Positions 17,716-27,054 of a stretch of DNA of 64,000 bases are shown here, piece by piece; the stretch's first letter is position 1, and every line of letters begins with the position of its first letter. The notes under the pieces are model-generated. The model worked only from the letters and a program-made list of their open reading frames with translations. It did no database searches and was not told where the DNA came from. Location: assembly GCA_964598005.1 (NCBI GenBank), contig CAZRAL010000003.1, positions 1 to 64,000 on the forward strand, in the 5' to 3' direction. The position numbers and the translations under genes were made by a program. The stretch is from CAZRAL01 sp964598005. GTDB lineage: Bacteria; Pseudomonadota; Gammaproteobacteria; Burkholderiales; Usitatibacteraceae.

Positions 17716-17817
17716 AGGACTTACGCAAAACCGCCCCAGCTGTGTTGCAGCGCCTGGTCGTACAACTTGTACTGCCTGCGTCGCTGCGCCTTGCTGGAAC
17801 AATTTTGCGTAAGTCCT
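17716..17817. repeat. Family A miniature element, copy 2
   Basis: A 102-bp element with terminal AGGACTTACGCAAAA repeats, nearly identical to the reverse complement of 6706-6807 (a few substitutions in the interior). It lies between the holin-like gene and the heat-shock promoter of grpE, ending 34 bases before the -35 box. Confidence 0.85.
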
Positions 17818-17850
17818 CTACACAAAAATGTCTGCTGTTGGCCTTCCCCC

Positions 17851-17878
17851 CTTGAAAAAGGGAAATGAGGCCCCATAT
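17851..17878 (+). promoter_or_regulatory. Sigma-32 (RpoH) type heat-shock promoter of grpE-dnaK-dnaJ
   Basis: CTTGAAA at 17851-17857 and CCCCATAT at 17871-17878 with a 13-base spacer fit the known RpoH consensus (CTTGAAA, about 11-16 bases, CCCCATnT) very closely, and the element lies about 94 bases upstream of the grpE start. Confidence 0.8.
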
Positions 17879-17971
17879 CTTGGGCGGGAGAGCTTATTCA
17901 GCAGTTTTGTTCATGAGTCAGTCGTTGAGCGACTCGTGAGTTTTTCTTTTTTACGCCGGAGCTTTTTAAAA

Positions 17972-18544
17972 ATGTCTGACCCGATTGAAAACCAAAGCGT
18001 CCCGCCGGGCGCCGGTCTTGATAATGAGCATGCTGTGCCACCCGCCACGCAGAACGAAGGCGGAACGGAGTCTGCTGAAGCAGATCTGGCGCGGGTTTTG
18101 GTCGAAACACAGGCCAAAGTGCAGGAGAATTATGATCTCTTCTTGCGCGCTAAAGCTGAAACCGACACGATTCGCCGCCGGGCAGCGGAAGATGTGCTCA
18201 AAGCCCAAAAATTTGGGGTGGAAAAAATAGCCGATGCCTTGCTGGCGGTAAAAGACAGTATGGACGCCGCGCTGGTGGTCGAAAATGTATCGGTGGAATC
18301 GTTTAAAACGGGTGTCGAATTGACTGCGCGGCAGTTGGCGGGCGTTTTTGAAAAATTCTCCATCCGCGAAATTAATCCGCTAGGCGAAAAATTCGACCCC
18401 AACAGGCACCAGGCGATTTCGGCTATTGAATCGGAACAGGAGCCCAATACGGTTGTTAACGTGCTGCAAAAGGGCTATGCCTTGCACGACCGTATATTAC
18501 GCCCGGCATTGGTGGCGGTCGCCAAGAAAAAAAACGCTGGATAG
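17972..18544 (+). CDS. grpE: Nucleotide exchange factor GrpE
   Basis: Releases ADP from DnaK in the Hsp70 cycle. The 190-residue version starting MSDPIENQ at 17972 has an acidic, low-complexity N-terminus, a long helical dimerisation region (about residues 45-130, with YDLFLRAKAETDTIRRRAAEDV) and the beta domain ending in the conserved EPNTVVNVLQKGYALHDRILRPALVAV. An in-frame upstream start would add an unrelated N-terminus running through the promoter and is rejected. It is the first gene of the operon grpE-dnaK-dnaJ. Confidence 0.95.
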   Translation: MSDPIENQSVPPGAGLDNEHAVPPATQNEGGTESAEADLARVLVETQAKVQENYDLFLRAKAETDTIRRRAAEDVLKAQKFGVEKIADALLAVKDSMDAALVVENVSVESFKTGVELTARQLAGVFEKFSIREINPLGEKFDPNRHQAISAIESEQEPNTVVNVLQKGYALHDRILRPALVAVAKKKNAG

Positions 18545-18555
18545 CCCGCCAGCAG

Positions 18556-18583
18556 CTTGAAATAAACAAAAATAACCGTATCT
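18556..18583 (+). promoter_or_regulatory. Second sigma-32-like promoter, upstream of dnaK
   Basis: CTTGAAA at 18556-18562 and CCGTATCT at 18576-18583 are separated by the same 13 bases as the grpE promoter. The -10 box is less perfect. It lies 38 bases before the dnaK start, so dnaK could be raised independently of grpE. Confidence 0.5.
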
Positions 18584-18620
18584 TCAGAATAACTTAACCA
18601 TTCAGGATCGAGGACATATC

Positions 18621-20564
18621 ATGGCAAAAATTATCGGTATCGATTTGGGAACCACCAATAGTTGTGTGGCCATTATGGAAGGCGGCCAGCCCAAAGTGAT
18701 TGAAAATTCGGAGGGGGCGCGCACCACGCCTTCAATCGTCGCTTATCAGGATGATGGCGAGATTTTGGTTGGCGCATCAGCCAAGCGTCAGGCGGTTACC
18801 AATCCCAAAAATACGCTGTTCGCGGTCAAACGCCTGATTGGCCGTCGTTTTGAGGAAAAAGAGGTGCAGAAAGATATCAATTTGATGCCGTATCGCATCA
18901 TTAAGGCCGACAATGGCGATGCGTGGGTGGACGTCAGCGGCAAGAAAATGGCCCCGCCGCAAGTTTCCAGCGAAGTGCTGCGCAAGATGAAAAAGACGGC
19001 AGAAGATTATCTGGGCGAGGAAGTCACCGAGGCAGTGATTACCGTGCCGGCCTATTTCAACGATAGCCAACGTCAGGCCACCAAGGATGCAGGTCGCATA
19101 GCCGGGTTGGATGTAAAACGCATTATCAATGAGCCGACAGCCGCAGCACTGGCTTTCGGTCTTGACAAAAAAGAGGGCGACCGCAAAATCGCCGTCTACG
19201 ATTTGGGTGGCGGCACGTTCGATATTTCCATCATTGAAATTGCCGAAGTCGAGGGGGAGCATCAATTCGAGGTTCTTTCCACCAACGGCGATACTTTCCT
19301 TGGCGGTGAAGACTTCGATCAGCGTTTGATGGATTATCTGTGTGACGAGTTCAAAAAGGATCAAGGCATCGATTTGAAGAAGGATGTACTGGCTTTACAG
19401 CGCTTGAAAGAGTCTGCGGAAAAAGCCAAGATCGAGCTCTCCTCTTCACAGCAGACTGAAGTGAATCTGCCCTATATCACCGCAGATGCAGCTGGCCCCA
19501 AACATCTGGCGGTCAAATTGACACGCGCTAAATTTGAAGCCTTGGTCGATGATTTGATCGAAAGAACAATCGAGCCTTGTCGCATCGCCATCAACGATGC
19601 AGGCGTGAAAATCAACGATATTTCCGATGTGATTCTGGTCGGCGGTCAAACGCGTATGCCGAAAGTACAGGAGAAAGTGAAGGAAATTTTTGGCCGTGAG
19701 CCGCGCAAGGACGTTAATCCCGATGAGGCTGTGGCCGTTGGGGCCGCTATTCAAGGCGGGGTGCTCAAGGGTGACGTGAAGGACGTGTTGTTGCTTGATG
19801 TGACGCCATTGTCGCTGGGTATCGAAACGCTGGGTGGCGTGATGACCAAGCTCATCAAGAAAAACACCACCATTCCCACCAAGGCCTCGCAGGTATTTTC
19901 CACCGCAGATGACAATCAATCGGCCGTAACCATCCACGTACTGCAAGGGGAGCGCGAGATAGCCGCGGGCAATAAATCGCTGGGTCAGTTCAACCTGGAA
20001 GGCATTCCCAGTGCGCCGCGTGGCATGCCGCAGATCGAAGTCACTTTTGATATTGATGCCAACGGGATTATGCACGTCAGCGCCAAGGATAAAGCGACGG
20101 GCAAGGAAAACAAAATCACCATCAAGGCCAACTCCGGCTTGACCGAGGAAGAAATCCAGCGCATGGTGAAAGATGCTGAAGCCAATGCTGATGAGGACAA
20201 AAAAGCCCTGGAGCTGGTCAATGCCCGCAATCAGGGCGATGCGCTGGTGCATTCAACCGAGAAATCTTTGACTGAATACGGTGACAAAATAGATGCGTCG
20301 GAAAGGGCAGAGATCAGGGCTGCCAGCAAAGAACTTGAAAAATCCCTGAAGGGCGATAACAAAGCGGATATCGAGGCCAAGACTGAAGCGTTAGCCAAGG
20401 CTGCGCAAAAATTGAGTGAAAAAATGCACGCGGATATGCAAGCTAAAGCTCAGGCAGGCGCATCTGCAGAGACAGCTGGCGATGCAGGGGCCGTTCCGGG
20501 GCAGGAGAAAGATATGGGTAATGTGGTGGACGCGGAGTTTACCGAGGTTAAAGACAAAAAATAA
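18621..20564 (+). CDS. dnaK: Molecular chaperone DnaK (Hsp70)
   Basis: ATP-dependent chaperone of 647 residues. The nucleotide-binding domain shows IGIDLGTTNSCVAIM at residues 5-19, VYDLGGGTFDIS near 194-205 and ILVGGQTRMPKVQ near 338-350; the linker DVLLLDVTPLSLGIETLGG leads into the substrate-binding domain, and the end NVVDAEFTEVKDKK is the usual proteobacterial tail. The start has GGATCGAGGACATATC upstream with a moderate ribosome-binding site. It works with the adjacent grpE and dnaJ products. A hairpin follows at 20624. Confidence 0.98.
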   Translation: MAKIIGIDLGTTNSCVAIMEGGQPKVIENSEGARTTPSIVAYQDDGEILVGASAKRQAVTNPKNTLFAVKRLIGRRFEEKEVQKDINLMPYRIIKADNGDAWVDVSGKKMAPPQVSSEVLRKMKKTAEDYLGEEVTEAVITVPAYFNDSQRQATKDAGRIAGLDVKRIINEPTAAALAFGLDKKEGDRKIAVYDLGGGTFDISIIEIAEVEGEHQFEVLSTNGDTFLGGEDFDQRLMDYLCDEFKKDQGIDLKKDVLALQRLKESAEKAKIELSSSQQTEVNLPYITADAAGPKHLAVKLTRAKFEALVDDLIERTIEPCRIAINDAGVKINDISDVILVGGQTRMPKVQEKVKEIFGREPRKDVNPDEAVAVGAAIQGGVLKGDVKDVLLLDVTPLSLGIETLGGVMTKLIKKNTTIPTKASQVFSTADDNQSAVTIHVLQGEREIAAGNKSLGQFNLEGIPSAPRGMPQIEVTFDIDANGIMHVSAKDKATGKENKITIKANSGLTEEEIQRMVKDAEANADEDKKALELVNARNQGDALVHSTEKSLTEYGDKIDASERAEIRAASKELEKSLKGDNKADIEAKTEALAKAAQKLSEKMHADMQAKAQAGASAETAGDAGAVPGQEKDMGNVVDAEFTEVKDKK

Positions 20565-20623
20565 TTTGCATGAATCACCTCTCTGGGAAACATTATTCAG
20601 GAGGGACTTTTTTGCGACACAAC

Positions 20624-20672
20624 AAGGAATCTGCTTCACAACCGCCGGTTGACGAAGCAGATTCCTTTGTTT
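20624..20672 (+). terminator. Stem-loop between dnaK and dnaJ
   Basis: AAGGAATCTGCTTC (20624-20637) pairs exactly with GAAGCAGATTCCTT (20654-20667), followed by TTGTTTATT. This looks like an intrinsic terminator or attenuator that would lower dnaJ expression relative to dnaK. Confidence 0.65.
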
Positions 20673-20708
20673 ATTCGGAACAGTAACCGTTGATCAGGAC
20701 CCCATAAC

Positions 20709-21842
20709 ATGGCAAGTAAAAGAGATTTCTACGACATTCTGGGCGTCAATCGCGATGCCAGTGACGAGGATATTAAAAAAGCCTACCGCAAACTCGCCAT
20801 GAAATATCATCCAGATCGCAATCCGGACAGCAAGGATGCCGAGGAAAAATTCAAGGAAGCCAAGGAAGCCTATGAAATTCTCTCCGAGCCGGAAAAACGC
20901 CGCGCCTACGATGCCTATGGCCACGCAGGGGTAAATCCGCAAATGGGTAGAGGCCCGGGCGGGTTTGGCGGGGGAGAAGGATTTGGTGGCTTTTCGGAAG
21001 CCTTCGGCGATATTTTTAGCGAAATTTTCAGCGGCGGAGGCAATCGCTCCAACGTGTATCGCGGCGCAGATTTGCGCTACAACCTTGAAATTACGCTCGA
21101 ACAGGCGGCCCGTGGCACCGAGACCAAAATCCGTATTCCAGCCATGGAAGAGTGTGAGGTATGCCATGGTTCCGGGGCCAAGCCCGGCACACAATCCAAA
21201 ACATGTACGACTTGTCACGGTAATGGTCAGGTGCGTATTCAGCAGGGGCTGTTTTCTTTGCAGCAAACCTGTCCCACATGTCGCGGAAGCGGCAAAGTGA
21301 TTAGCGACCCGTGCAAAGCATGCGGAGGAGCAGGGCGGGTCAAAAAACACAAAACCTTATCGGTGAAAATTCCGGCTGGAGTGGATGAAGGCGATCGCAT
21401 CCGGCTTTCGGGTGAAGGCGAGGCGGGCGCCAATGGTGGGCCGCCGGGTGATCTCTATGTGGTTATTCAGCTTAAAAAACATAGCGTATTCCAGCGTGAT
21501 GGCGCCGACTTGCATTGTGAAATGCCGATCAGCTTTACCGTCGCTGCCTTGGGCGGAGAAATTGTTATCCCTACACTGGAAGGCGAGGCACATATCAAGA
21601 TTCCATCGGAAACCCAATCCGGTCAAGTTTTTCGCCTGCGCGGCAAAGGCATCAAGCCGATCCGCTCTTCGGTTGCCGGCGATATGCTGTGCCATGTTGC
21701 TGTTGAAACGCCTGTTCGATTAACTGAGCGCCAGAAAGAATTGTTGCGTGAACTGGAAGAAATCAACAAAAATGATGGAGATAAGCATAACCCACGCGCC
21801 AAAGGCTTTATGGATAAGGTCAAGGATTTCTTTGCTCGGTAA
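20709..21842 (+). CDS. dnaJ: Chaperone protein DnaJ (Hsp40)
   Basis: Stimulates DnaK ATPase and delivers substrates. The 377-residue class A J-protein has the J domain with HPD in MKYHPDRNP (about residues 31-39), a Gly/Phe-rich linker (GPGGFGGGEGFGGF), four zinc-binding CxxCxGxG repeats (CEVCHGSG, CTTCHGNG, CPTCRGSG, CKACGGAG) and the C-terminal substrate-binding part. It lies 144 bases downstream of dnaK, past the hairpin; no separate sigma-32 site is obvious in that gap. Confidence 0.97.
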   Translation: MASKRDFYDILGVNRDASDEDIKKAYRKLAMKYHPDRNPDSKDAEEKFKEAKEAYEILSEPEKRRAYDAYGHAGVNPQMGRGPGGFGGGEGFGGFSEAFGDIFSEIFSGGGNRSNVYRGADLRYNLEITLEQAARGTETKIRIPAMEECEVCHGSGAKPGTQSKTCTTCHGNGQVRIQQGLFSLQQTCPTCRGSGKVISDPCKACGGAGRVKKHKTLSVKIPAGVDEGDRIRLSGEGEAGANGGPPGDLYVVIQLKKHSVFQRDGADLHCEMPISFTVAALGGEIVIPTLEGEAHIKIPSETQSGQVFRLRGKGIKPIRSSVAGDMLCHVAVETPVRLTERQKELLRELEEINKNDGDKHNPRAKGFMDKVKDFFAR

Positions 21843-22009
21843 AGCAATAACAGATATGGTTAATCTGCACTCCATGTGGTATGGCTGTATGGTATTTTGA
21901 GGTAAGCTATGAAACAGTAAACTGCTCGAACAATAATTGCTTAAACATAGTTTTCCATATTTGCAAAGGCAAAAAATTTAGGCTTGTGATTTTATACGGA
22001 GGAACTGCC

Positions 22010-23143
22010 ATGTCTCTTTCTCATCGAATTCTACTTTTGGTTTCGGCAGTTATTTTTGGCTGGACAGTGGGGGGGGTACAGGCACAGGGGGTGGCGTCTG
22101 ATACGATTTTGATCGGCCAATCTGCGGCGTTATCCGGTCCAGCCCAGGCATTGGGAATGGAAATGAAGGCAGGGGCCGAAGCGTATCTGGAGCAGATCAA
22201 TAAGGCTGGCGGTATTCATGGTCGCAAGATAAAACTTATTTCTCTGGACGATGGTTATGAGCCGGAACGTGCGAAAGCCAATACCAGGGAGTTAATTGAA
22301 GAGAAAAAAGTTTTTGCGCTATTCGGCTATGTCGGAACGACCACGAGTAATGCGGCGTTACCACTATTTACCGAGGCCAAAGTGCCTTTTATTGGTGCTT
22401 TTACTGGCGCGCAATCGCTACGCGAACCTTATAATCGTTATATTTTTAACGTTCGTGCTAGCTATTTTGACGAAACAGAGGCGATCGTCGATCATTTGAC
22501 GCGTCTGGGAGTTAATCGGATCGCGGTGTTTTATCAGAACGATGCCTACGGCCAAGCCGGATTGACGGGTGTAGAAAGGGCGATGGCGAAACGCAATCTT
22601 ACAATTACCGGCAAGGCAACCGTCGAACGCAATACAACGAACGTTACTGTTGCGGTACAAACACTATCGAAATTGAATGTGCAAGCCATTGTCATGATCA
22701 GTGCTTACAAAAGCTGTGCCGCTTTTATCCGTGAAATGAAGCGTGCCAAATCACAGCCTCTTTTCTGGAATGTCAGTTTCGTCGGTAGCAAGGCGCTTGC
22801 AAGTGAATTGGGAGATGACGGCCAAGGGACGCACATTTCACAGGTTGTACCATTTCCCTGGAATAGCGGAATTCCAATTGTCAATCAATACCAAAAAGCG
22901 ATGGGAAGCGAAGCCAATTACTCTTTTACCAGTCTGGAGGGGTACCTTGCGGCCAAGGTGCTGGTCGAAGGTATCGAGCGGGCGGGCAAAAACCTTACCC
23001 GCGAATTGTTCGTAGACGCCATGCAGAAAATGGGCAAGATCAACTTTGGCGGATTTACGGTGAATTACTCGGCCAATAACCATAATGGCTCGTCGTTTGT
23101 GGACTTGACGATCATTTCTAAGGGGGGGAAATTCAAACATTAG
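22010..23143 (+). CDS. Branched-chain amino-acid-type ABC transporter substrate-binding protein
   Basis: Periplasmic solute receptor of the Peripla_BP_6 (LivJ/LivK-like) family, 377 residues from the start at 22010, which has GGAGG seven bases upstream. A signal peptide ends near GVQAQG; the mature protein opens with the typical ILIGQSAALSGPAQALG and continues with AYLEQINKAGGIHGRKIKLISLDD. Length and layout are normal. No permease or ATPase gene lies nearby, so it is an orphan receptor; with the valine and leucine degradation genes upstream a branched-chain amino acid is a natural guess, but such orphan receptors bind many ligands. Confidence 0.88.
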   Translation: MSLSHRILLLVSAVIFGWTVGGVQAQGVASDTILIGQSAALSGPAQALGMEMKAGAEAYLEQINKAGGIHGRKIKLISLDDGYEPERAKANTRELIEEKKVFALFGYVGTTTSNAALPLFTEAKVPFIGAFTGAQSLREPYNRYIFNVRASYFDETEAIVDHLTRLGVNRIAVFYQNDAYGQAGLTGVERAMAKRNLTITGKATVERNTTNVTVAVQTLSKLNVQAIVMISAYKSCAAFIREMKRAKSQPLFWNVSFVGSKALASELGDDGQGTHISQVVPFPWNSGIPIVNQYQKAMGSEANYSFTSLEGYLAAKVLVEGIERAGKNLTRELFVDAMQKMGKINFGGFTVNYSANNHNGSSFVDLTIISKGGKFKH

Positions 23144-23145
23144 TC

Positions 23146-24522
23146 TTACTTACAGCGCCATTCCGTCACTCCATCTGGCCGATCTTCCAGAATAATGCCG
23201 ACCCCTTCAAGTTCCTTGCGGATTTCGTCGGCACGCACAAAATTGCGTATCTTTTTTGCAGTTGCCCGCTCGGCAATTAGCCTTTCCACATCACTGGGGG
23301 CGCCTTGCCATTCGCCGCCCACGTAAAGGGCGGGATCGATTTGCAGAAGCCCGATTGTTTCGCCCAACGCTTTCAATAGACCAGATAGCGCGCTGGACCC
23401 GGTTTTGCGTACCTCATCCCGTAAATCGTGCAACACTGAAAAAGCGATAGGGGTATCAAAATCGTCTTCCATCGCAGCTTTAAAGCGAGCAGCAAAAGGG
23501 TTTGTCCAGTCAACTAAAATTGTTGCGGGGGGAACATCTTTTAATACGCGATAAAGGCCGATCAGTGAATTACCAGCATCTATCAATGTATCCCAGGTGT
23601 AATTGATTTCACTTCTATAGTGACCTCGTAAAAGGAAATAACGTAGTTCTTCTCCTCCGCGTACCCGGTTGAGTTTGCCCAGGATTTCACGTGCAGTAAA
23701 AAAATTACCAAGCGATTTGGACATTTTTTCGCTGTCCATGTTAAGGAAGGCCGTGTGCATCCAGTAATTGACGAAAGGTTCTCCCCAGGCTCCTTCGCTT
23801 TGGGCAATTTCGTTTTCATGGTGCGGAAATTGTAGATCCCACCCGCCGCCATGAATATCGAGACGTTTACCTAGCATGGCGCGGCACATGGCCGAACATT
23901 CGATATGCCAGCCCGGGCGTCCCTCACCAAAAATGGAGGGCCAGCGTGGTTCGTTTGGTTTGGCGGCTTTCCATAACACAAAGTCGAGGGGATCGCGCTT
24001 GTCGTTATCTATGGCGACGCGTTCACCGCTGCGCAAATCGTCCAGTGATTTGCGCGATAGTTTTCCGTAATCTGCAAACTGCCGTACCGAATAATAGACA
24101 TCGCCGCCGGGAGATCGATAGCCGATGCCTTTTTCCTCGAGCAACTTGATAATTTCCAGCATCGAATCGATATGATAGGTGGCACGAGGTTCATAAGTAG
24201 GGCGTAGCAAATTGAGGCGATCGGTATCTTCGTGCATGGCAGCTACCATGCGTTCCGTCAATGCATCGATTGGTTCACCGTTTTTGTTGGCGCGCTCAAT
24301 GATCTTGTCGTCTACGTCGGTGATATTGCGGACATAAGTAACGTTAAATCCTGTAGCTTGCAGCCAGCGGTAGATCATATCGAAGACGGTGAGTGTACGC
24401 GCGTTACCGATATGAAAAAGATCATATACCGTTACGCCGCACACATACATGCGCACTTTACCGGGTTCAATGGGTACGAATATTTCTTTTTTTCGCGGTA
24501 AAGTATTGTAAAGAATTTGCAT
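23146..24522 (-). CDS. cysS: Cysteine--tRNA ligase
   Basis: Charges tRNA-Cys. The 458-residue class I synthetase has the first zinc cysteine in VCGVTVYD, the HIGH-type motif as HIGNA near residues 36-40, further zinc ligands CSAMCRAML and HHENEIAQ, and KMSKSLGNF. The start MQILYNTLPRKKE at 24522 is the usual one; a TTG two codons upstream is less likely. It is convergent with the solute-binding protein gene, only two bases apart, so the two share a termination region with no visible hairpin. Confidence 0.97.
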   Translation of the reverse strand: MQILYNTLPRKKEIFVPIEPGKVRMYVCGVTVYDLFHIGNARTLTVFDMIYRWLQATGFNVTYVRNITDVDDKIIERANKNGEPIDALTERMVAAMHEDTDRLNLLRPTYEPRATYHIDSMLEIIKLLEEKGIGYRSPGGDVYYSVRQFADYGKLSRKSLDDLRSGERVAIDNDKRDPLDFVLWKAAKPNEPRWPSIFGEGRPGWHIECSAMCRAMLGKRLDIHGGGWDLQFPHHENEIAQSEGAWGEPFVNYWMHTAFLNMDSEKMSKSLGNFFTAREILGKLNRVRGGEELRYFLLRGHYRSEINYTWDTLIDAGNSLIGLYRVLKDVPPATILVDWTNPFAARFKAAMEDDFDTPIAFSVLHDLRDEVRKTGSSALSGLLKALGETIGLLQIDPALYVGGEWQGAPSDVERLIAERATAKKIRNFVRADEIRKELEGVGIILEDRPDGVTEWRCK

Positions 24523-24747
24523 ATCCAATTTTGCCTGAAATCAGGGTTTGTCTGATAAATATCGAAACGGTGGGATCGGATTTTTAATCGAGAAATATCA
24601 CTCAATCTAGGGCAGCGGATATACCTATCGAGCCGTATCAGATTATCAGCAGAGGAATAAAATTATGACTGCGAATGGCATTGTTGATAAAATGCTACAA
24701 AAAAGCAGTTAATTCTATTTTTATTTCAGTTCAAAAATTATAACCCA

Positions 24748-25758
24748 ATGTTCAATTTTTCCCCTTTTCGGGTGCAGTTTAAGTTGTTTATGCTGGTCAC
24801 TTTTTTTTGTGCAACCCCTGTGTGGGCCGCTCTCCAAGATGACCTTAAGGAAGTGAGCAACTTGTATGAACAAAATAAGCTCGATATGGCACTTGGTAAG
24901 GTAAATGCACTGCTTGCCCAGCAGCCAAAAGAGGCGCAGGCGCGCTTTCTCAAGGCCTTGATCTTAACCGAGCAAAAAAAGACCGCTGAAGCCACACAAG
25001 TACTAATCAAACTTACAGAAGATTATCCAACGCTCCCCGAGCCCTATAACAATCTCGCCGTACTTTATGCCGCGCAAGGAAAATACGATGAAGCCAAAGC
25101 TACGCTCGAACGCGCGATTCACACTCACCCCAGCTATGCCACGGCTCATGAAAATCTGGGAGATATTTATGCACAACTGGCGCGACGCGCATACGACAAG
25201 GCATTGCAATTGGACAAATCTAATACCATTGCACTTTCCAAATTGGCGCTGATCAAAGATTTATTTGTGGCACCCAATCCTCCACTTTTAACCGCGGCTG
25301 CACAGCAGGGTAAAAATGCTCCCAGTGTAAAGCCACAGATAGAACCAGCTGCTGCATTAAGTACCGCCAGCGTCATTCATCCTGCCGTACCGGAAGGCAA
25401 AGCTAATGCACCTGTTTTCGAAGAGCCTATAGCGATGGTTAATGCGTGGGCAAAGGCTTGGTCTGCCAAGGAAGTGGAATCCTATCTCGCCTTTTATGCG
25501 CTAGATTTTGATACCTCGGGTGAAAAACGGGAAGTTTGGGAACAAATGCGCCGTAGTCGTATCGAACGTCCCAAACAAATTTCAATCGGTATCAAAATCA
25601 TTTCCATCAAGGTTGATGCGAGCGGTACACAAGCCACCGTCGTGTTTCAACAAAATTATCGCTCGGATATGCTGAAAAGCAGCACGATGAAAACACTCCA
25701 GTTGGTCAAGCAAAACGAAAAATGGTTAATCCGCTCGGAACAAACAGGTAGATCGTAA
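24748..25758 (+). CDS. TPR-repeat periplasmic protein with Cds6-like C-terminal domain (paralogue 1)
   Basis: A 336-residue exported protein with a signal peptide ending near PVWAA. Residues about 25-170 form tetratricopeptide repeats (KVNALLAQQPKEAQARFLKAL; PEPYNNLAVLYAAQGKYDEA; HPSYATAHENLGDIYAQLAR). A Pro/Ala-rich linker leads to a C-terminal NTF2-like/Cds6-type domain (INAWAKAWSAKEVESYLAFY form, ending QNEKWLIRSEQTGRS). It is strongly similar to the gene at 27819. The L,D-transpeptidase gene follows by four bases, suggesting a role in envelope or peptidoglycan assembly as a scaffold. A 15-codon frame with a good ribosome-binding site lies upstream at 24665-24712. Confidence 0.85.
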   Translation: MFNFSPFRVQFKLFMLVTFFCATPVWAALQDDLKEVSNLYEQNKLDMALGKVNALLAQQPKEAQARFLKALILTEQKKTAEATQVLIKLTEDYPTLPEPYNNLAVLYAAQGKYDEAKATLERAIHTHPSYATAHENLGDIYAQLARRAYDKALQLDKSNTIALSKLALIKDLFVAPNPPLLTAAAQQGKNAPSVKPQIEPAAALSTASVIHPAVPEGKANAPVFEEPIAMVNAWAKAWSAKEVESYLAFYALDFDTSGEKREVWEQMRRSRIERPKQISIGIKIISIKVDASGTQATVVFQQNYRSDMLKSSTMKTLQLVKQNEKWLIRSEQTGRS

Positions 25759-25762
25759 ATTT

Positions 25763-26977
25763 ATGGGGATGCGTCACGCGGTTGTTGTTTTATTGATTTT
25801 TCTCGGCCCCGTTTTTATGGCCTTTTCTGTGCGCGCAGAAGGCGTAAATAAGGTTGAGGTTACCGTAACAAATTCAGTCGAAGCATCGTTGGTCAAAGCC
25901 TTCGAAGCGCTTCGCACAGAAGGACTGAGGCCTGCTTTAACGGAACTCGATCTTGTGCTGGCGCGCAATCCCAATTTTCGGCTGGGACATATGGTGAAAG
26001 GGGATTTACTGATGGCGCAAGCAGGTTCGCCTGTTGCTTTTGCCGATAGTAAATTATCTCCCAATACGGTCGCGCATTTGCGGCACGAAGCACAGGTTCG
26101 GCTTGAGCGTTATTTTGATGCACCACCCGTCGATTATTTGCCAGCGGCGCTGCTTCAGTTGGCCCCGCAACATCGCCATGCTTTACTGGTGGATAGCGAA
26201 CGATCGCGTCTTTATGTATTTCGAAACGTGCAAGGCAGGCCGCAACACGTTGTTGATTTTTATATTTCAGCAGGTAAAAAAGGCATCGATAAAATGCGCG
26301 AAGGCGACCAGAGAACGCCGCTAGGAATTTATCATGTCACAACATTGTTGCCCAAAGAAAAGTTGCCGAATATTGACCTTTACGGCCCCAGCGCTTTTCC
26401 GCTAAGTTATCCTAACGAATGGGATAGGCGTCTTGGTAAGAGTGGGTCTGGTATCTGGATACACGGGACTCCATCCAATACCTACAGTCGGCCACCCCGA
26501 TCAAGTGATGGATGTGTGGTACTAAGTAATGACGATTTACTGACGATTGCGAAATATATTGATATTGGCAGTACACCAGTCATTATTCTCCCGAGAATAA
26601 AATGGGTGACATCGGAGCAGTGGCAGGAAGAACGCGCCGTTTTTAACAAACTAATTGGAAAATGGAAAAAGGACCGGGAAAGCGCCAATATCAACTTTTA
26701 TCTCAGTCACTATTCCCGAAAATTTAACGCGGATGGAAAAGATTTTAAAACGTGGGCGCTTTACTATCGCAGTAAAAGAGTGCTAAAAAAAGGAGGCATT
26801 AAAGTCAAGATATCGAATTTATCCGTCTTTGACTATCCGAACGAGAGTCCAATGGTCATGATGACCTTCGATCAACAATTTAAAGATAAACATAAACTGT
26901 TGCGTACTAAAAAACGCCAGTACTGGACGTTCGAAAATGGTGTCTGGAAAATTATTCATGAAGCAACAGTCACATAA
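25763..26977 (+). CDS. L,D-transpeptidase (YkuD) with Cds6-like C-terminal domain
   Basis: Periplasmic enzyme expected to form 3-3 cross-links or attach proteins to peptidoglycan. The 404-residue protein has an N-terminal signal sequence ending near SVRAEG, an alpha-helical region, the YkuD domain at about residues 138-280 with H234 in IWIHGTP and nucleophile C251 in SSDGCVVL, and a C-terminal domain of about 110 residues (NFYLSHYSRKFNADGKDFKTW; ending FENGVWKIIHEATVT) that resembles the tail of both flanking TPR proteins. The shared tail implies the three act together. It follows the TPR gene by four bases. Confidence 0.9.
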   Translation: MGMRHAVVVLLIFLGPVFMAFSVRAEGVNKVEVTVTNSVEASLVKAFEALRTEGLRPALTELDLVLARNPNFRLGHMVKGDLLMAQAGSPVAFADSKLSPNTVAHLRHEAQVRLERYFDAPPVDYLPAALLQLAPQHRHALLVDSERSRLYVFRNVQGRPQHVVDFYISAGKKGIDKMREGDQRTPLGIYHVTTLLPKEKLPNIDLYGPSAFPLSYPNEWDRRLGKSGSGIWIHGTPSNTYSRPPRSSDGCVVLSNDDLLTIAKYIDIGSTPVIILPRIKWVTSEQWQEERAVFNKLIGKWKKDRESANINFYLSHYSRKFNADGKDFKTWALYYRSKRVLKKGGIKVKISNLSVFDYPNESPMVMMTFDQQFKDKHKLLRTKKRQYWTFENGVWKIIHEATVT

Positions 26978-27054
26978 TGGCCAATATGCTGCGGAAAATT
27001 AAACCCGAAGTGATTAAAATATCTTGTTACAACAACCACAAAGGAGAAAGTCTC

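Noticed and set aside
19446..20252. Long minus-strand open frame opposite dnaK
   Set aside because: DnaK is certain on the other strand; the shadow frame has no signals or family features.
24665..24712. 15-codon frame with a good ribosome-binding site (AGAGGAATAA) upstream of the first TPR gene
   Set aside because: Could be a leader peptide, but there is no regulatory codon run or attenuator hairpin, so it is not listed as a gene.
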